Translations under genes and position numbers: made by a program
Shown: positions 17,201-21,447 of the stretch, piece by piece
How positions within the stretch are numbered: position 1 is the stretch's first letter
Layout: each line of letters begins with the position of its first letter
Assembly: GCA_016187385.1 (NCBI GenBank)
Contig: JACPJU010000001.1
Location: 165,956 to 204,009 of the forward strand
Source of the DNA: Candidatus Aenigmatarchaeota archaeon
GTDB lineage: Archaea; Aenigmatarchaeota; Aenigmatarchaeia; CG10238-14; SCSR01
DNA: 38,054 nt
Direction of reading: 5' to 3'
The notes under the pieces: model-generated
What the model was told of the DNA's origin: nothing
The model's database searches: none
Seen by the model: only the letters and a program-made list of their open reading frames with translations

Positions 17201-18466
17201 GTAAGCGGATGCTGTATAGCTGTAAAATCGTAATGCCGCGGTACCAGAATTACCTTCAGATTGTATAGCCCAAGCTGACGCGGTAGTTCCTGTATTTTCT
17301 AGCCTAATAGTGCCGTGTGTACCTGTATTCAGGACATGTAATCGTTCACTGGGTGCCGTAGTTCCGATGCCTACATTTCCTTGCGGTACTATAACATATC
17401 CTATGCCAGTGTCATTCACATACAACTGAGAGTGAGTTCGATTGCTCACATTCAATAGCGTGCCAGAGCCTGTGATGTTAATCTGGGATGCGTTGATGCC
17501 TCCTATGACATCCAGTTTTGTGCTGGGTGAGGTTGTCCCGATGCCCACGTTGCCCGCATAAGTTAATGTCATTTTTGTATTATCACTATTTGTTCCGAAA
17601 GAAATATCGCCACTAGCTACATATTGCTTAAGTGTAAAGCTTTCAACACCATTAAGATTGATGAATTGTAATTCGGCAAGAATATTTCCTGCATCACCAG
17701 AACCTCTCTCACTCTCTATTTTTAAAACAGCAGTATTATCTGTAGATTCATAAATGTGTAGTTTGGAAGAAGGCCCTGTCGTCCCTATGCCAATTCTGTT
17801 GTTGGTCGCATCAACGAAGAATGTGCTCCCGTCTATGGAAGAATTGGTGGAGCCTGAGACAGAAAGATTGCCTGAGACTTCCAAGGTCGATAATGGTGTA
17901 GTTGTGCCTATGCCCACCCAACCTATAGGTCTTGTATCACTTACATAAAGAAATGATTGCGTCCTGTTGCTTACGTTAAGCAGATTGCCAGTACCATTTA
18001 CATGCAACAATGAAGATGGTGTTGTAATATTAATCCCCACATTCCCTCCTGTCTGGTAGATAAGAGAATTTCCTAAAGTATCGCCAGCTGTCCAGATGGG
18101 AATGTAATTGGCAGTGCCAGACCCGCCAACCACAGCAGCAGAAGGCCATGAAGACTTGCATATGCCTGCTATGCACAATGTGGTTGTATTGACAGAAGCG
18201 CTTGCATTCAGATAACTGGCATTGACCCATCCGCCTGTGAGTATGTTGTTCGACACGCCCAAGACATTTGCGGATGAACGATTGATGTAAGTGTCTGTGG
18301 AGCCATTGCCGAAGAATATGTTGCTTACATTGGTCACATTGACGCCTGTGAGATTAAGGTTGACGTCCTGCGGGAACAGTTGAGACAGGGGATGGGACTG
18401 GGTTGGCGCTGCGAGAGCTGTGGATGAGAATAAGGAAAATGTTATTACCGCCGGCAATAATATCAA
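5228..18466 (-). CDS. Giant secreted fibre/adhesin with S74 self-cleaving chaperone
   Basis: A protein of about 4,412 residues. A signal peptide (about 1-19, VITFSLFSSTALA then APTQ) is followed by dozens of short repeats with the core VGIGTTSPxxKLxV, typical of phage tail fibres. Inserted domains by approximate residue: LVIVD propeller 680-1020, LamG 1419-1633, LamG 2099-2311, glycine-rich block 2488-2671, LamG 3043-3260, PA14 3970-4110. The S74 intramolecular chaperone begins at Ser4259 with Lys4264 (SSKRYKEDI), the known cleavage dyad, and a coiled coil ends the protein. In this family the chaperone trimerises the fibre, then cuts itself off. N-x-S/T sites are very dense, so heavy glycosylation is likely. 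The start is uncertain: the frame is open to 19012, but 18467-18947 is antisense to a toxin-antitoxin pair. TTG 18466 has AGGT upstream and a TATA-like box at 18491-18498. Confidence 0.85.
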   Translation of the reverse strand: MILLPAVITFSLFSSTALAAPTQSHPLSQLFPQDVNLNLTGVNVTNVSNIFFGNGSTDTYINRSSANVLGVSNNILTGGWVNASYLNASASVNTTTLCIAGICKSSWPSAAVVGGSGTANYIPIWTAGDTLGNSLIYQTGGNVGINITTPSSLLHVNGTGNLLNVSNRTQSFLYVSDTRPIGWVGIGTTTPLSTLEVSGNLSVSGSTNSSIDGSTFFVDATNNRIGIGTTGPSSKLHIYESTDNTAVLKIESERGSGDAGNILAELQFINLNGVESFTLKQYVASGDISFGTNSDNTKMTLTYAGNVGIGTTSPSTKLDVIGGINASQINITGSGTLLNVSNRTHSQLYVNDTGIGYVIVPQGNVGIGTTAPSERLHVLNTGTHGTIRLENTGTTASAWAIQSEGNSGTAALRFYSYTASAYRMSIDGSGNVGIGTTSPSTLLDVRGGINASQINITGTGSLLNVSNRTQTFLFVNETAGAVGIGTTIPSAKLHISGIDSNGGIELDRTSNSVSDWIVYKPSGTLGATNSQWNIGIPENVNYYVVRTWDGSTNTDRLVVLNSSGNVGIGTTSPGNYKLNVIGDINASWGNFTNVNISSTFNAPNVNSAGGWINASNMNVTNTIYSSQMILKGTGTLLNVSNTTHSILYVNETSPNGYIGIGTNIPKSEVNMRNGIFLQEINGTPTELGGLETGDAINATFISGKYAFIAANISGYAFTIVDISDPNRPAVVGGNASNIGINSIYVAGKYAYLGTDVSGATCSGTAIDGCEVQIYDITNISGPKPVGGINTALKVKQVFVQGKYLYVALGYSASTCAGTTLTGCEFQVYDVSNPSSPTALGGFQFDASVSSRGAQGLYVDGKYAYVTHGSITTLSWVNTVLDVSNPSVPINISAFGNGNAHGTGIFKQGNYVYRVGDAGANQDFGIFNASNPASMTKVGGINGFNGVGVFVAGRYAYVGAVNNFVQIIDISNPASPIVRGRIDVAPVRNSMPFFVSGKYIYLGASGAISGNEFKIYDLSGIDAPSASIGALSVGELDVLGRARVTQGLDAQSLSIGFGGIQSAGSVSITAVGNTTSTGSVLDVRDSSQNSLFYIQENGRVGIGTTSPGNYKLNVIGDINASWVNATNVNISSTFNAPNVNSAGGWINASNMNVTNTLYTTNLQSYNWINATNLNVSGTRNVSINSPTFFVDTTNSRVGIGTTAPGYRLHIVDSGNSAVMTTESTSATGIGGIGIRNADRFWSWQVRGDISDGISLRDETAGAHRILIDSSGNVGINTTSPNAKLEVSGRIRVSGTAGDTSGVIEFNPLSGSVGYLYRDSSDNLHYESTAGTDRLTILNSSGNVGIGTTSPGNYKLNVIGDINASWGNFTNVNISSTFNAPNVNSAGGWINASNMNVTNTLYSTDGRFLGSVYQPIYPSDVGLVAYLPFDENASGISTVYDKSPYGNDGTTAGFGWNSSSGWTTGKYGNALLFDGTADYVSLASSSSLNFISGGEYTFEAWIKANNVGGGGGGTGHFIALKSNTGNGFIFKIGQTSTLRIGNTTSASDVLGATTLSTGKWYHAAFTKAGSTVRLYLDGIQDASGTIIFASNTEDALTVSSTGSGFSADSFDGIIDEVKVYTRALTPEEIRTQYLGGLQSHGTITADKFRIMNTSSNVSFFVDITGNVGIGTTTPGQKLAIVGTSNITGGSATTIGLFVDSNGRIGLGTSSPGNYKLNVIGDINASWGNFTDINVSRTFNAPNVVSAGGWMNASNMNVTNTLYTTNLVSYNWLNATNLNVSGTRNVSINSPTFFVDTTNSRVGIGTTNPLNKLQISADNELLRFTRSATTKYVGLGWYTGTTQDWFVGTRETDDVNAFHIWSNNGAQDRVTITNTGNVGIGTTSPSTKLDVIGGINASQINITGTGTLLNVSNRTQSQLYVNDTGIGYVIIPNGNVGIGTTAPVSPLQVSASVNIDEATAAGGNIQVTNTYNANGAVMQQWYSTGATPNSKLSLYGTGSDSAFQSRIYSTGAVSDILLNPSGGNVGIGTISPGNYKLNVIGDINASWGNFTDINVSRTFNAPNVVSAGGWINASNMNVTNTLYSTDGRFLGSVWQPVYPSDDGLVLYLPFSENTSTTAYDRSPYGNDGTLTNISSPATSLSGWTANGKFGNALILDGVNDYVNVGNDTRFYMTDAITISAWIKGNSTQATNSEIISKEDYPSGWGLYGSGNLVIGLTGSGWTGTAISTSFTTGVWYHVVGTYDSSSGSMKAYVNGVLESTVAGSGTITTGRRPLYIGTSEQDFARVWNGTIDEVRIYNRALSAEEIRTQYLGGLQSHGAVTADRFRIVNTSANKIFEVNRSRLEYDTSKLVVDSSGSVGIGTTSPSSLLHISGANAALRIADSNGAPKLSFVDGTTTKWNITMYSNNNLAFDYQGNERINLTSGGNLTVDSNTLHVDATNDRVGIGTTNPQQALNVIGAINLTKDLIFVQNVGHRIEVNQTTTASTAGSNLLIRAGASSSSGTTTGGTLFLDGGTGRSGGDINLTTYGNSYTQGASTVGATGSIYLVTDSLDWDARRDGTGSGKIWLETGSASPYVGEVDDGFGGTTTSARPGNASGITMISGPGGDVWGHTGGTGWGGFAGNITLTGGRGGGFNGTGGTGVAGTGSSIVLTAGRGGYSNFTTQGNGGNIELSAGIVPSGASGGLMLFKTNNTERMRITSDGNVGIGTTSPGNYKLNVIGDINASWGNFTNVNISSTFNAPNVNSAGGWINASNMNVTSTIYTTNLQSYNWLNATNLNVSGTKNVSINSPTFFIDTTNSRIGINTTSPATPLHVQSANNALLDVGEVTNYTLFLRYPISTNNVGTGIAFGVSANTNNVGSAIIHERTGGDDKGSLRFYTKTTTAVGGDPREIMVLSDSGYVGINTSTPQALLNVLTDPATSTVAANITNLGSGNSFVVEDSAADTTPFVIDSSGNVGIGTTSPSTKLDVRGGINASQINITGSGTLLNVSNRTHSQLYVNDTGIGYVIIPQGNVGIGTTIPSARLQVDNSNATAGLITRGYSTADLLTSIQAFWKLDEASGDRADSVGSNTLTDTNTVTQGAGKIGNAGDFENDNNEYLQISDNAALSVANADFTISAWVNIESLTDGQIAGKADLDAVSTAEYHLGLTASTFRFFVGDGVSSVTQNANTFGVPPTGTWIFVVAWHDATADTVYIQVNNGAIDSSAYTAGSNDGTNQFRIGADSSGGTRNFDGLIDAVGFWKKVLTADERTALYNGGGSGAGMEHPFTQATNLIEWRDIKTNVLGVINGTGSVGIGTTSPGNYKLNVIGDINASWVNATNLNVTNTFSAANFVGTSWGNFSNLNVTNNAYIGTGTAIGTNTIASGTRLNVSGGNVTMDEGTLFVDATNNRVGIKTTSPGSEIDVNGNANINNPADSSTALTVTSSGSSSTTTLDLTNTVSARTLIKITGAAYTGAATSIWFNAFASDDTQPRLQLSMASSGQGVIWFGDGTNAIDTNLYRTAANTLRTDDSFRAAGTWLNGTNLNISGTQNVSINSPTFFVDTTNNKVGMGTTNPREILEIRTPNAENDMMYFSSSGVDHGVTGIVATDIFGTLGNVATAQGTLRIRGLTSSGSGSGIQMIGIIGVTDPTDTVPAVEIRGLKEGAAGDINYLGASETVFAVNNGGDRNSFVITGDGRVGINSSLPSSALHINSTGSLLNVSNSTHSQLYVNDTGIGYVIVPNGNVGIGTTSPGNYKLNVIGDINASWVNSSSLNVTGVNNVSIDAPTFFVDVTNNRVGINTTNPATPLHIQSANDALIDVGTVSNYNLFLRYPISTNNVGTGIAFGVSANTNNVGSAIIHERTGGDDKGSLRFYTKTTTIAGADPREIMVLSDSGYVGINTSTPQALLNVLTDPATSTVAANITNLGSGNSFVVEDSAADTTPFVIDSSGNVGIGTTSPGNYKLNVIGDINASWVNASNINVTGGTIQNLDTGGLLCKAYNDTSHVGRFTGMQIKQWKQSTIDFTDIDPGQANSYTIRCVGYIKPIYSQEYRFNFTSDDGVRMWIDGREMNLTNTTWKDQSPTSYYSNISLTVDAWYPIVIEHYENAGGERLVLEWESPSQARQVVPSTAFAFSAHEQAPTIFGTAYFGSIGIGTTNLNPSGQNSARLHVNASYGVPSGNATVLIESPGSTVLEIVGGKDDGFPLIKLNDKGTSKDWNIEQGRFDNIFGIFAPGYQSAGTMLAINGTTSTVGIKDIATGAGTSICYMTTNITSMYTFASCSSSKRYKEDITPLTFDKEKLFQLEPVSFKWKSNGETSVGLIAEDVEPLFPELVTYKDGQVEGVEYKLLTVYLLDVLKEHENRLASLENGNNHVNNITSVYASENNKEKNGHAQPMSFYSLELENEKLRNENQALKSKVDGMESRLAALESKILLK
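6693..7140 (-). repeat. Internal duplication, copy A (448 bp)
   Basis: Matches 9621-10068 with no gap over 448 bases. I counted 26 differences, so about 94% identity. It encodes one repeat block that includes ALLNVLTDPATSTVAANITN and HERTGGDDKGSLRFYTKTTT. Far closer than other repeats in the gene, so a recent event or gene conversion. Confidence 0.9.
9621..10068 (-). repeat. Internal duplication, copy B (448 bp)
   Basis: Partner of 6693-7140 at a constant offset of 2,928 bases. The differences cluster at both ends of the segment and in one short codon run; the centre is nearly identical. Confidence 0.9.
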
Positions 18467-18473
18467 GAAAACC

Positions 18474-18498
18474 TTTAAAAGTGCATGCTGATAATATG
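18474..18498. promoter_or_regulatory. Interleaved divergent promoters
   Basis: On the plus strand TTTAAAAG (18474-18481) is centred 27 bases before the antitoxin ATG at 18504. On the minus strand ATATTATC (18498-18491) is centred about 28 bases before the TTG at 18466. The two boxes sit within 25 bases, so the giant gene and the toxin-antitoxin pair must compete for the same DNA. Confidence 0.5.
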
Positions 18499-18503
18499 GT
18501 AAT

Positions 18504-18692
18504 ATGCCAACTCTGGAAACTTTGCACAAGGAAATTGATGAAATAAAGGGCAACGTTGAAAAAATACTTTTCATTCTTGAGGATGAAGGTGAGCTTACGG
18601 AAGAAGCTAGGAAAGACCTGGAAGAAGCTAGGAAGACACCTAGAGAAGAATATATTTCGCATGAAGATGTTAAGAAAGCATTGATGAAATGA
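18504..18692 (+). CDS. RelB-type antitoxin
   Basis: A 62-residue acidic protein, mostly helical, starting MPTLETLHKEIDEIKGNVEKI and ending in YISHEDVKKALMK, a common ending of small archaeal RelB-like antitoxins. The start codon is fixed by the TATA box 27 bases upstream; the nearby ATG at 18496 is out of frame. The last four bases overlap the toxin start (ATGA). It would bind and inhibit the toxin and usually also represses its own promoter. Here that promoter is interleaved with the one of the giant gene. Confidence 0.85.
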   Translation: MPTLETLHKEIDEIKGNVEKILFILEDEGELTEEARKDLEEARKTPREEYISHEDVKKALMK

Positions 18693-18946
18693 GTTGGAAA
18701 GTTGAATGGCACCCAAAAGCTACTAAGAACCTTGATTCGCTCCCTCCAGATATTAAGGAGAGAATTGAAAAGCGTGTCGATAAGCTTAAAGAGAACCCCC
18801 TCTACTTTCTTCAACATTACGAGGGGGCTGATTATTACAAGCTCAGAATAGGCGATTACAGAGCTCTTATTGATGTGGATTTTAGAAACAAGGTTGTTAA
18901 GATTCAGGTTTTTGACCATCGAAACAGAATTTACAAGCGGCTGTAG
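18689..18946 (+). CDS. RelE/ParE-family toxin
   Basis: An 85-residue basic protein with the full RelE layout: KVEWHPKATKNLDSLPPDI, a helical middle, then YKLRIGDYRALIDVDFRNK and VFDHRNRIYKRL at the end. These match archaeal RelE proteins, which cleave mRNA at the ribosome. Length is normal and the frame looks whole. Coupled to the antitoxin by a four-base overlap. Its codons happen to lack TTA, CTA and TCA, which keeps the opposite strand open in the phase of the giant gene. Confidence 0.9.
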   Translation: MSWKVEWHPKATKNLDSLPPDIKERIEKRVDKLKENPLYFLQHYEGADYYKLRIGDYRALIDVDFRNKVVKIQVFDHRNRIYKRL

Positions 18947-19012
18947 CATTTTCTTTAAAATAAATAATATTCCCAGAATACCGAAGAAAATGTAGAACAA
19001 GCTCGCTATCAT
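18947..19012 (-). other. Short membrane-helix coding segment after the regulator
   Basis: ATG at 19012 overlaps the stop of the upstream regulator (ATGA), the usual sign of translational coupling. The first 22 codons give a plausible membrane helix (MIASLFYIFFGILGILFILK) followed by lysines. Beyond 18947 the frame is antisense to the toxin gene and has the composition of shadow translation. It may be the start of a gene whose remainder was displaced by the toxin-antitoxin pair, or part of the giant gene's true N-terminus. Confidence 0.4.
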
Positions 19013-19218
19013 TTTTTCAATCCTCTTTTAAGTACACACATCTTCGCTCTGCCAGCTTCATGGCATTCTATATACCCAGCTTCCTGAAGGGCGAAGACAT
19101 ACCGAGAAGCAGTATGGCGGTGCAAATCGAGATTTTTGGCTATATCGAGGATAGTGAGTCCATTCGGATGTTTGCTGAGGAGCCTGACAAGTGACTCCTT
19201 CAGGTTGTTCCCTTCCAT
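19009..19218 (-). CDS. Small helix-turn-helix regulator
   Basis: A 69-residue protein that is essentially one winged helix-turn-helix: ESLVRLLSKHPNGLTILDIA, then LDLHRHTASRYVFALQEAGY, then a wing with CHEAGRAKMCVLKRGLKK. The recognition-helix wording resembles the regulator at 2759-3229. It is likely a repressor. Just upstream lie a 10-base palindrome (19222-19231) and a perfect inverted repeat (19272-19288), either of which may be its own operator. The next start codon on the strand overlaps its stop by four bases. Confidence 0.8.
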   Translation of the reverse strand: MEGNNLKESLVRLLSKHPNGLTILDIAKNLDLHRHTASRYVFALQEAGYIECHEAGRAKMCVLKRGLKK

Positions 19219-19271
19219 AGTGTAGGCCTACGACTACCAACGTACAACATAGAATACCAAAGACTTCCTAA

Positions 19272-19288
19272 GACTATCAACGATAGTC
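19272..19288. promoter_or_regulatory. Perfect inverted repeat, candidate operator
   Basis: GACTATC, three bases, GATAGTC. It lies 54 bases before the start of the small regulator. The tight three-base loop and position suggest a protein-binding site rather than an RNA hairpin, but no proof is visible. Confidence 0.45.
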
Positions 19289-19656
19289 AATGCTGTACAA
19301 AGATATACAATGGACTACAATGTCGATATTCACTATACTTGCTACTATCTCGGGAAAAGAAAAGGCAGAATTCTGGAATAAACTGCATTTATCGACAATT
19401 TAGAATGAATCGACAGATAAGAGGAAAATCAGACCTCTTTATTCAAATTCAAAGCGAATAAAACCGCACAGAAAGATGTATGTTTTGCCTTTTTCTCGAC
19501 TTTTTGACAAAAATCACGATGATTGCGAGTAAATTTTGGGGAATTTTTAGATTTAAAATAAGAATGTAAGTATACTGATTCGGAAAATTTTATTTATTGG
19601 CAGATTTCTTCGAGATAATGGATTAAATTGCATGAAACATCTGAAAATCGATGCCG

Positions 19657-19678
19657 TCGACAGTAAATCGACTTGAAA
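19657..19678. repeat. 22-bp direct repeat, left copy
   Basis: Matches 20140-20161 at 21 of 22 positions (core AAATCGACTTGAAA). The two copies flank the antitoxin-like gene and its remnant partner. Confidence 0.8.
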
Positions 19679-19813
19679 GTGCCATTTGTTCTTAGTATTG
19701 CTTCTCGATCTCACTTTTTGTTCCAATTTTGTCTATGTTAAGTGTCAATCTTACCACCTAACTTTGCAATATCTAGAAGTTCTGGTGTTTTTGACGCCAT
19801 CTCTATTTTATTT

Positions 19814-19897
19814 GGAATTTGTGTTTGGCGGTCCTTTTGGAAATCTCTTTAATTTATTAAAAATTCTATCTGGGATATTTATTTTAAATCCCTTCAT
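19814..19897 (-). pseudogene. Remnant of a toxin gene
   Basis: A short frame coupled by ATGA overlap to the antitoxin-like gene upstream. Its beginning (MKGFKINIPDRIFNKLKRFP) has the look of a RelE-type toxin N-terminus, but the gene is broken and no full-length product remains. Treated as a fossil. Confidence 0.4.
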
Positions 19898-20106
19898 TTT
19901 ATACCCAATTCTTTTTTAACCTGCTCTAGTGTCCTATATTTACCTTTTTTTATCTCTGTTTCTGATTTCCTGATTTGTTCCGAGTCATCTTTAGTCAAAA
20001 TCTCTATGGGGAGTATCTTCTCAACCCTTCTTAGTCTTTTATCAATTATCTTGAGTTCCCTTAGTAATCCCTTTAGCATTCCCGCTTCATGAGTTTTGAA
20101 TCTCAT
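19894..20106 (-). CDS. Small antitoxin-like protein
   Basis: A 70-residue charged, helical protein. Its tail GKYRTLEQVKKELGIK resembles the C-terminus of RelB-type antitoxins, and the N-terminal half (GLLRELKIIDKRLRRVEKIL) suits a coiled-coil dimer. AATTATTTATG on the minus strand at about 20128-20138 is placed for a leaderless ATG at 20106. The downstream partner gene is only a remnant, so this may be an orphan antitoxin kept for regulation. Direct repeats lie on both sides of the module. Confidence 0.6.
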   Translation of the reverse strand: MRFKTHEAGMLKGLLRELKIIDKRLRRVEKILPIEILTKDDSEQIRKSETEIKKGKYRTLEQVKKELGIK

Positions 20107-20139
20107 AGTTTAAATTCTTCCTAAGAACATAAATAATTA

Positions 20140-20161
20140 TCGACAGAAAATCGACTTGAAA
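20140..20161. repeat. 22-bp direct repeat, right copy
   Basis: Partner of 19657-19678, with one mismatch. It sits between the divergent starts at 20106 (minus) and 20205 (plus), so it may also act as an operator. Confidence 0.8.
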
Positions 20162-20204
20162 AGACAGTTATAGAAATTTAAACGCTCGGCAACCATACTT
20201 GAAT

Positions 20205-20807
20205 ATGGAAATGGAATTTTCGGAAGGGAAGATTATCTTCAATAGAGAACTGTCGGATTTGGACAAGTTTGTGATTGAATTTGTTGGCATGCTAAACTCG
20301 GCCAAGATAAAGTACGTGATAATCAGCGGTTATATCTCAATCTTATTCGGCAGGTCTAGGGCGACAGAAGACATTGATGTATTTATAGGAACGGTCCAAA
20401 AGGAAAAATTTGATGAATTTATGAAAATCATTGAAGAAAGAGGTATGTGGGCTCTTAATTCTACGGAAAATACAGAACTTTTCAGCATGCTTCAAGACGG
20501 TTTAGGGATAAGAATAGCCAAGAAGGAGAAAGCAATACCGAACTTTGAACTTAAATTCCCGAAGAAAGATACAGATTTTTTTTCGTTAAACAATCCCCTA
20601 AAAGTTGTCGTTAACGGTAATGAACTATTAACCTCGCCTCTAGAGATGCAGATAGCATACAAGTTATACCTTGGGAGTGAAAAGGATCTAGAAGATGCTA
20701 CACATATCTACGAGATGTTCAAGGATAAGCTGGATGTGGAATTGTTAAATAGTTTGATAGAGAAATTAAATGTGGGAGACAGGGCTGTGAAATATGTCAT
20801 CGGATAA
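20205..20807 (+). CDS. Nucleotidyltransferase-fold protein
   Basis: A 200-residue protein with the nucleotidyltransferase signature IISGYISILFGRSRATEDID: the G-Y/S turn, the R-x-T-x-D-I-D metal site at about residues 46-56. This is the layout of DUF6036/AbiEii-like enzymes that transfer nucleotides to RNA, protein or small molecules. The C-terminal half is helical and holds SPLEMQIAYKLYLGSEKDLE, typical of the same group. TTG 20199, ATG 20205 and ATG 20211 are in frame; AAATTTAAA at 20174-20182 gives the best spacing to 20205. It overlaps a small partner gene, as toxin-antitoxin pairs of this kind often do, but the role is inferred. Confidence 0.75.
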   Translation: MEMEFSEGKIIFNRELSDLDKFVIEFVGMLNSAKIKYVIISGYISILFGRSRATEDIDVFIGTVQKEKFDEFMKIIEERGMWALNSTENTELFSMLQDGLGIRIAKKEKAIPNFELKFPKKDTDFFSLNNPLKVVVNGNELLTSPLEMQIAYKLYLGSEKDLEDATHIYEMFKDKLDVELLNSLIEKLNVGDRAVKYVIG

Positions 20808-20988
20808 ATTTTTAAAGGACTCTTCAAGGATAGGATTTGTCAAATTCTGGGTGGACTATATAAAAAGAACTCCGAACAAAGTATGGTCAAAACAACAGGC
20901 AGATTTTATAAACTCTGTATTGAAAAATGCTAACCAAGACAGGGATCTGTATCTGAAAGTGAAAGAAATAGTGAGTCGCAACCGCTAA
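20794..20988 (+). CDS. Small partner of the nucleotidyltransferase
   Basis: A 64-residue basic, helical protein (starting MSSDKFLKDSSRIGFVKFWV) that overlaps the nucleotidyltransferase gene by 14 bases. A pattern WVDYIKRTPNKVWSKQQADF suggests a compact helical bundle. No known family recognised. The overlap suggests a functional pair, possibly substrate, antitoxin or regulatory subunit. It ends exactly one base before the stop of the convergent gene. Confidence 0.65.
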   Translation: MSSDKFLKDSSRIGFVKFWVDYIKRTPNKVWSKQQADFINSVLKNANQDRDLYLKVKEIVSRNR

Positions 20989-21411
20989 TTAAACGGCTTT
21001 GGCTTCTGCAAGAACCTTTCTACTTAAAACCCTGCTTGCACTTAGAACTTCTACCCCGATTAATTTTTGGTCTTGATTGAAATCAAGAACTATATTGTCA
21101 TTCAAAGCTATGGTTTTTTTCGCTTCGCCTTCTTTTATCGGATACTTTAGATAAATATAGGCTGCATCCGCCTCTTTGTCATATTCAAATATTACCATGA
21201 TTAATATACAGTTATTATTTTTATAAGTTTCTTCTTCGGTATAAACAACTGTAATTGCTCTTCCATAAATGGTTTTCGCGGCTATTTTAACATTGTCCAT
21301 TCGTTTGATGTATTCTGGGTGAATCAGAGCCTCAAAAATATGTTCTTTATTCAAACCTCTTTGTTTTCTTCTATTTTCAGCAAGAAGCAAATAAGATTTT
21401 CTTCGCTTCAT
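20989..21411 (-). CDS. DUF4258-DUF2283 fusion protein
   Basis: A 140-residue protein with two recognisable halves. Residues about 10-70 match the DUF4258 pattern (RRKQRGLNKEHIFEALIHPE, then TIYGRAITVVYTEEE). Residues 72-140 match DUF2283 (FEYDKEADAAYIYLKYP, then IVLDFNQDQKLIGVEVLSAS). Elsewhere these families occur as neighbouring genes in proposed toxin-antitoxin pairs; here they are in one frame with no stop between. An internal ATG at 21198 starts the DUF2283 half but has no ribosome binding site. TATA-like TTTATATTT near 21423 would fit a TTG start at 21390 better than ATG 21411, so the exact start is open. Confidence 0.7.
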   Translation of the reverse strand: MKRRKSYLLLAENRRKQRGLNKEHIFEALIHPEYIKRMDNVKIAAKTIYGRAITVVYTEEETYKNNNCILIMVIFEYDKEADAAYIYLKYPIKEGEAKKTIALNDNIVLDFNQDQKLIGVEVLSASRVLSRKVLAEAKAV

Positions 21412-21447
21412 TAAAGAAAATATAAATTTCTAAGTAAAAAATGAAAC

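Larger units (their letters stand above)
19219..19813. other. Gene-free stretch with small repeats
   Basis: About 600 A/T-rich bases with no convincing gene on either strand. It holds the palindrome GTAGGCCTAC (19222-19231), the inverted repeat at 19272-19288, several TCGACA motifs (19321 as its complement, 19392, 19410, 19657) and one half of the 22-base direct repeat. It looks like a regulatory or recombination-prone spacer. Confidence 0.5.

Noticed and set aside
5228-18466. Prophage tail module
   Set aside because: Only the fibre-like repeats and S74 domain recall phages. No capsid, portal, terminase, integrase or other tail gene is present, and the protein has a signal peptide and glycosylation sites.
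18467-19012. N-terminal extension of the giant protein to ATG 19012
   Set aside because: Most of it is antisense to a well-formed RelB/RelE pair. The giant frame uses the same triplet phase as the toxin gene, so it stays open simply because that gene lacks TTA, CTA and TCA codons. The true signal peptide lies just after TTG 18466.
19686-19919. 77-residue hydrophobic plus-strand frame
   Set aside because: It is the shadow of the antitoxin end and toxin remnant on the minus strand; the leucine-phenylalanine richness comes from A-rich antisense.
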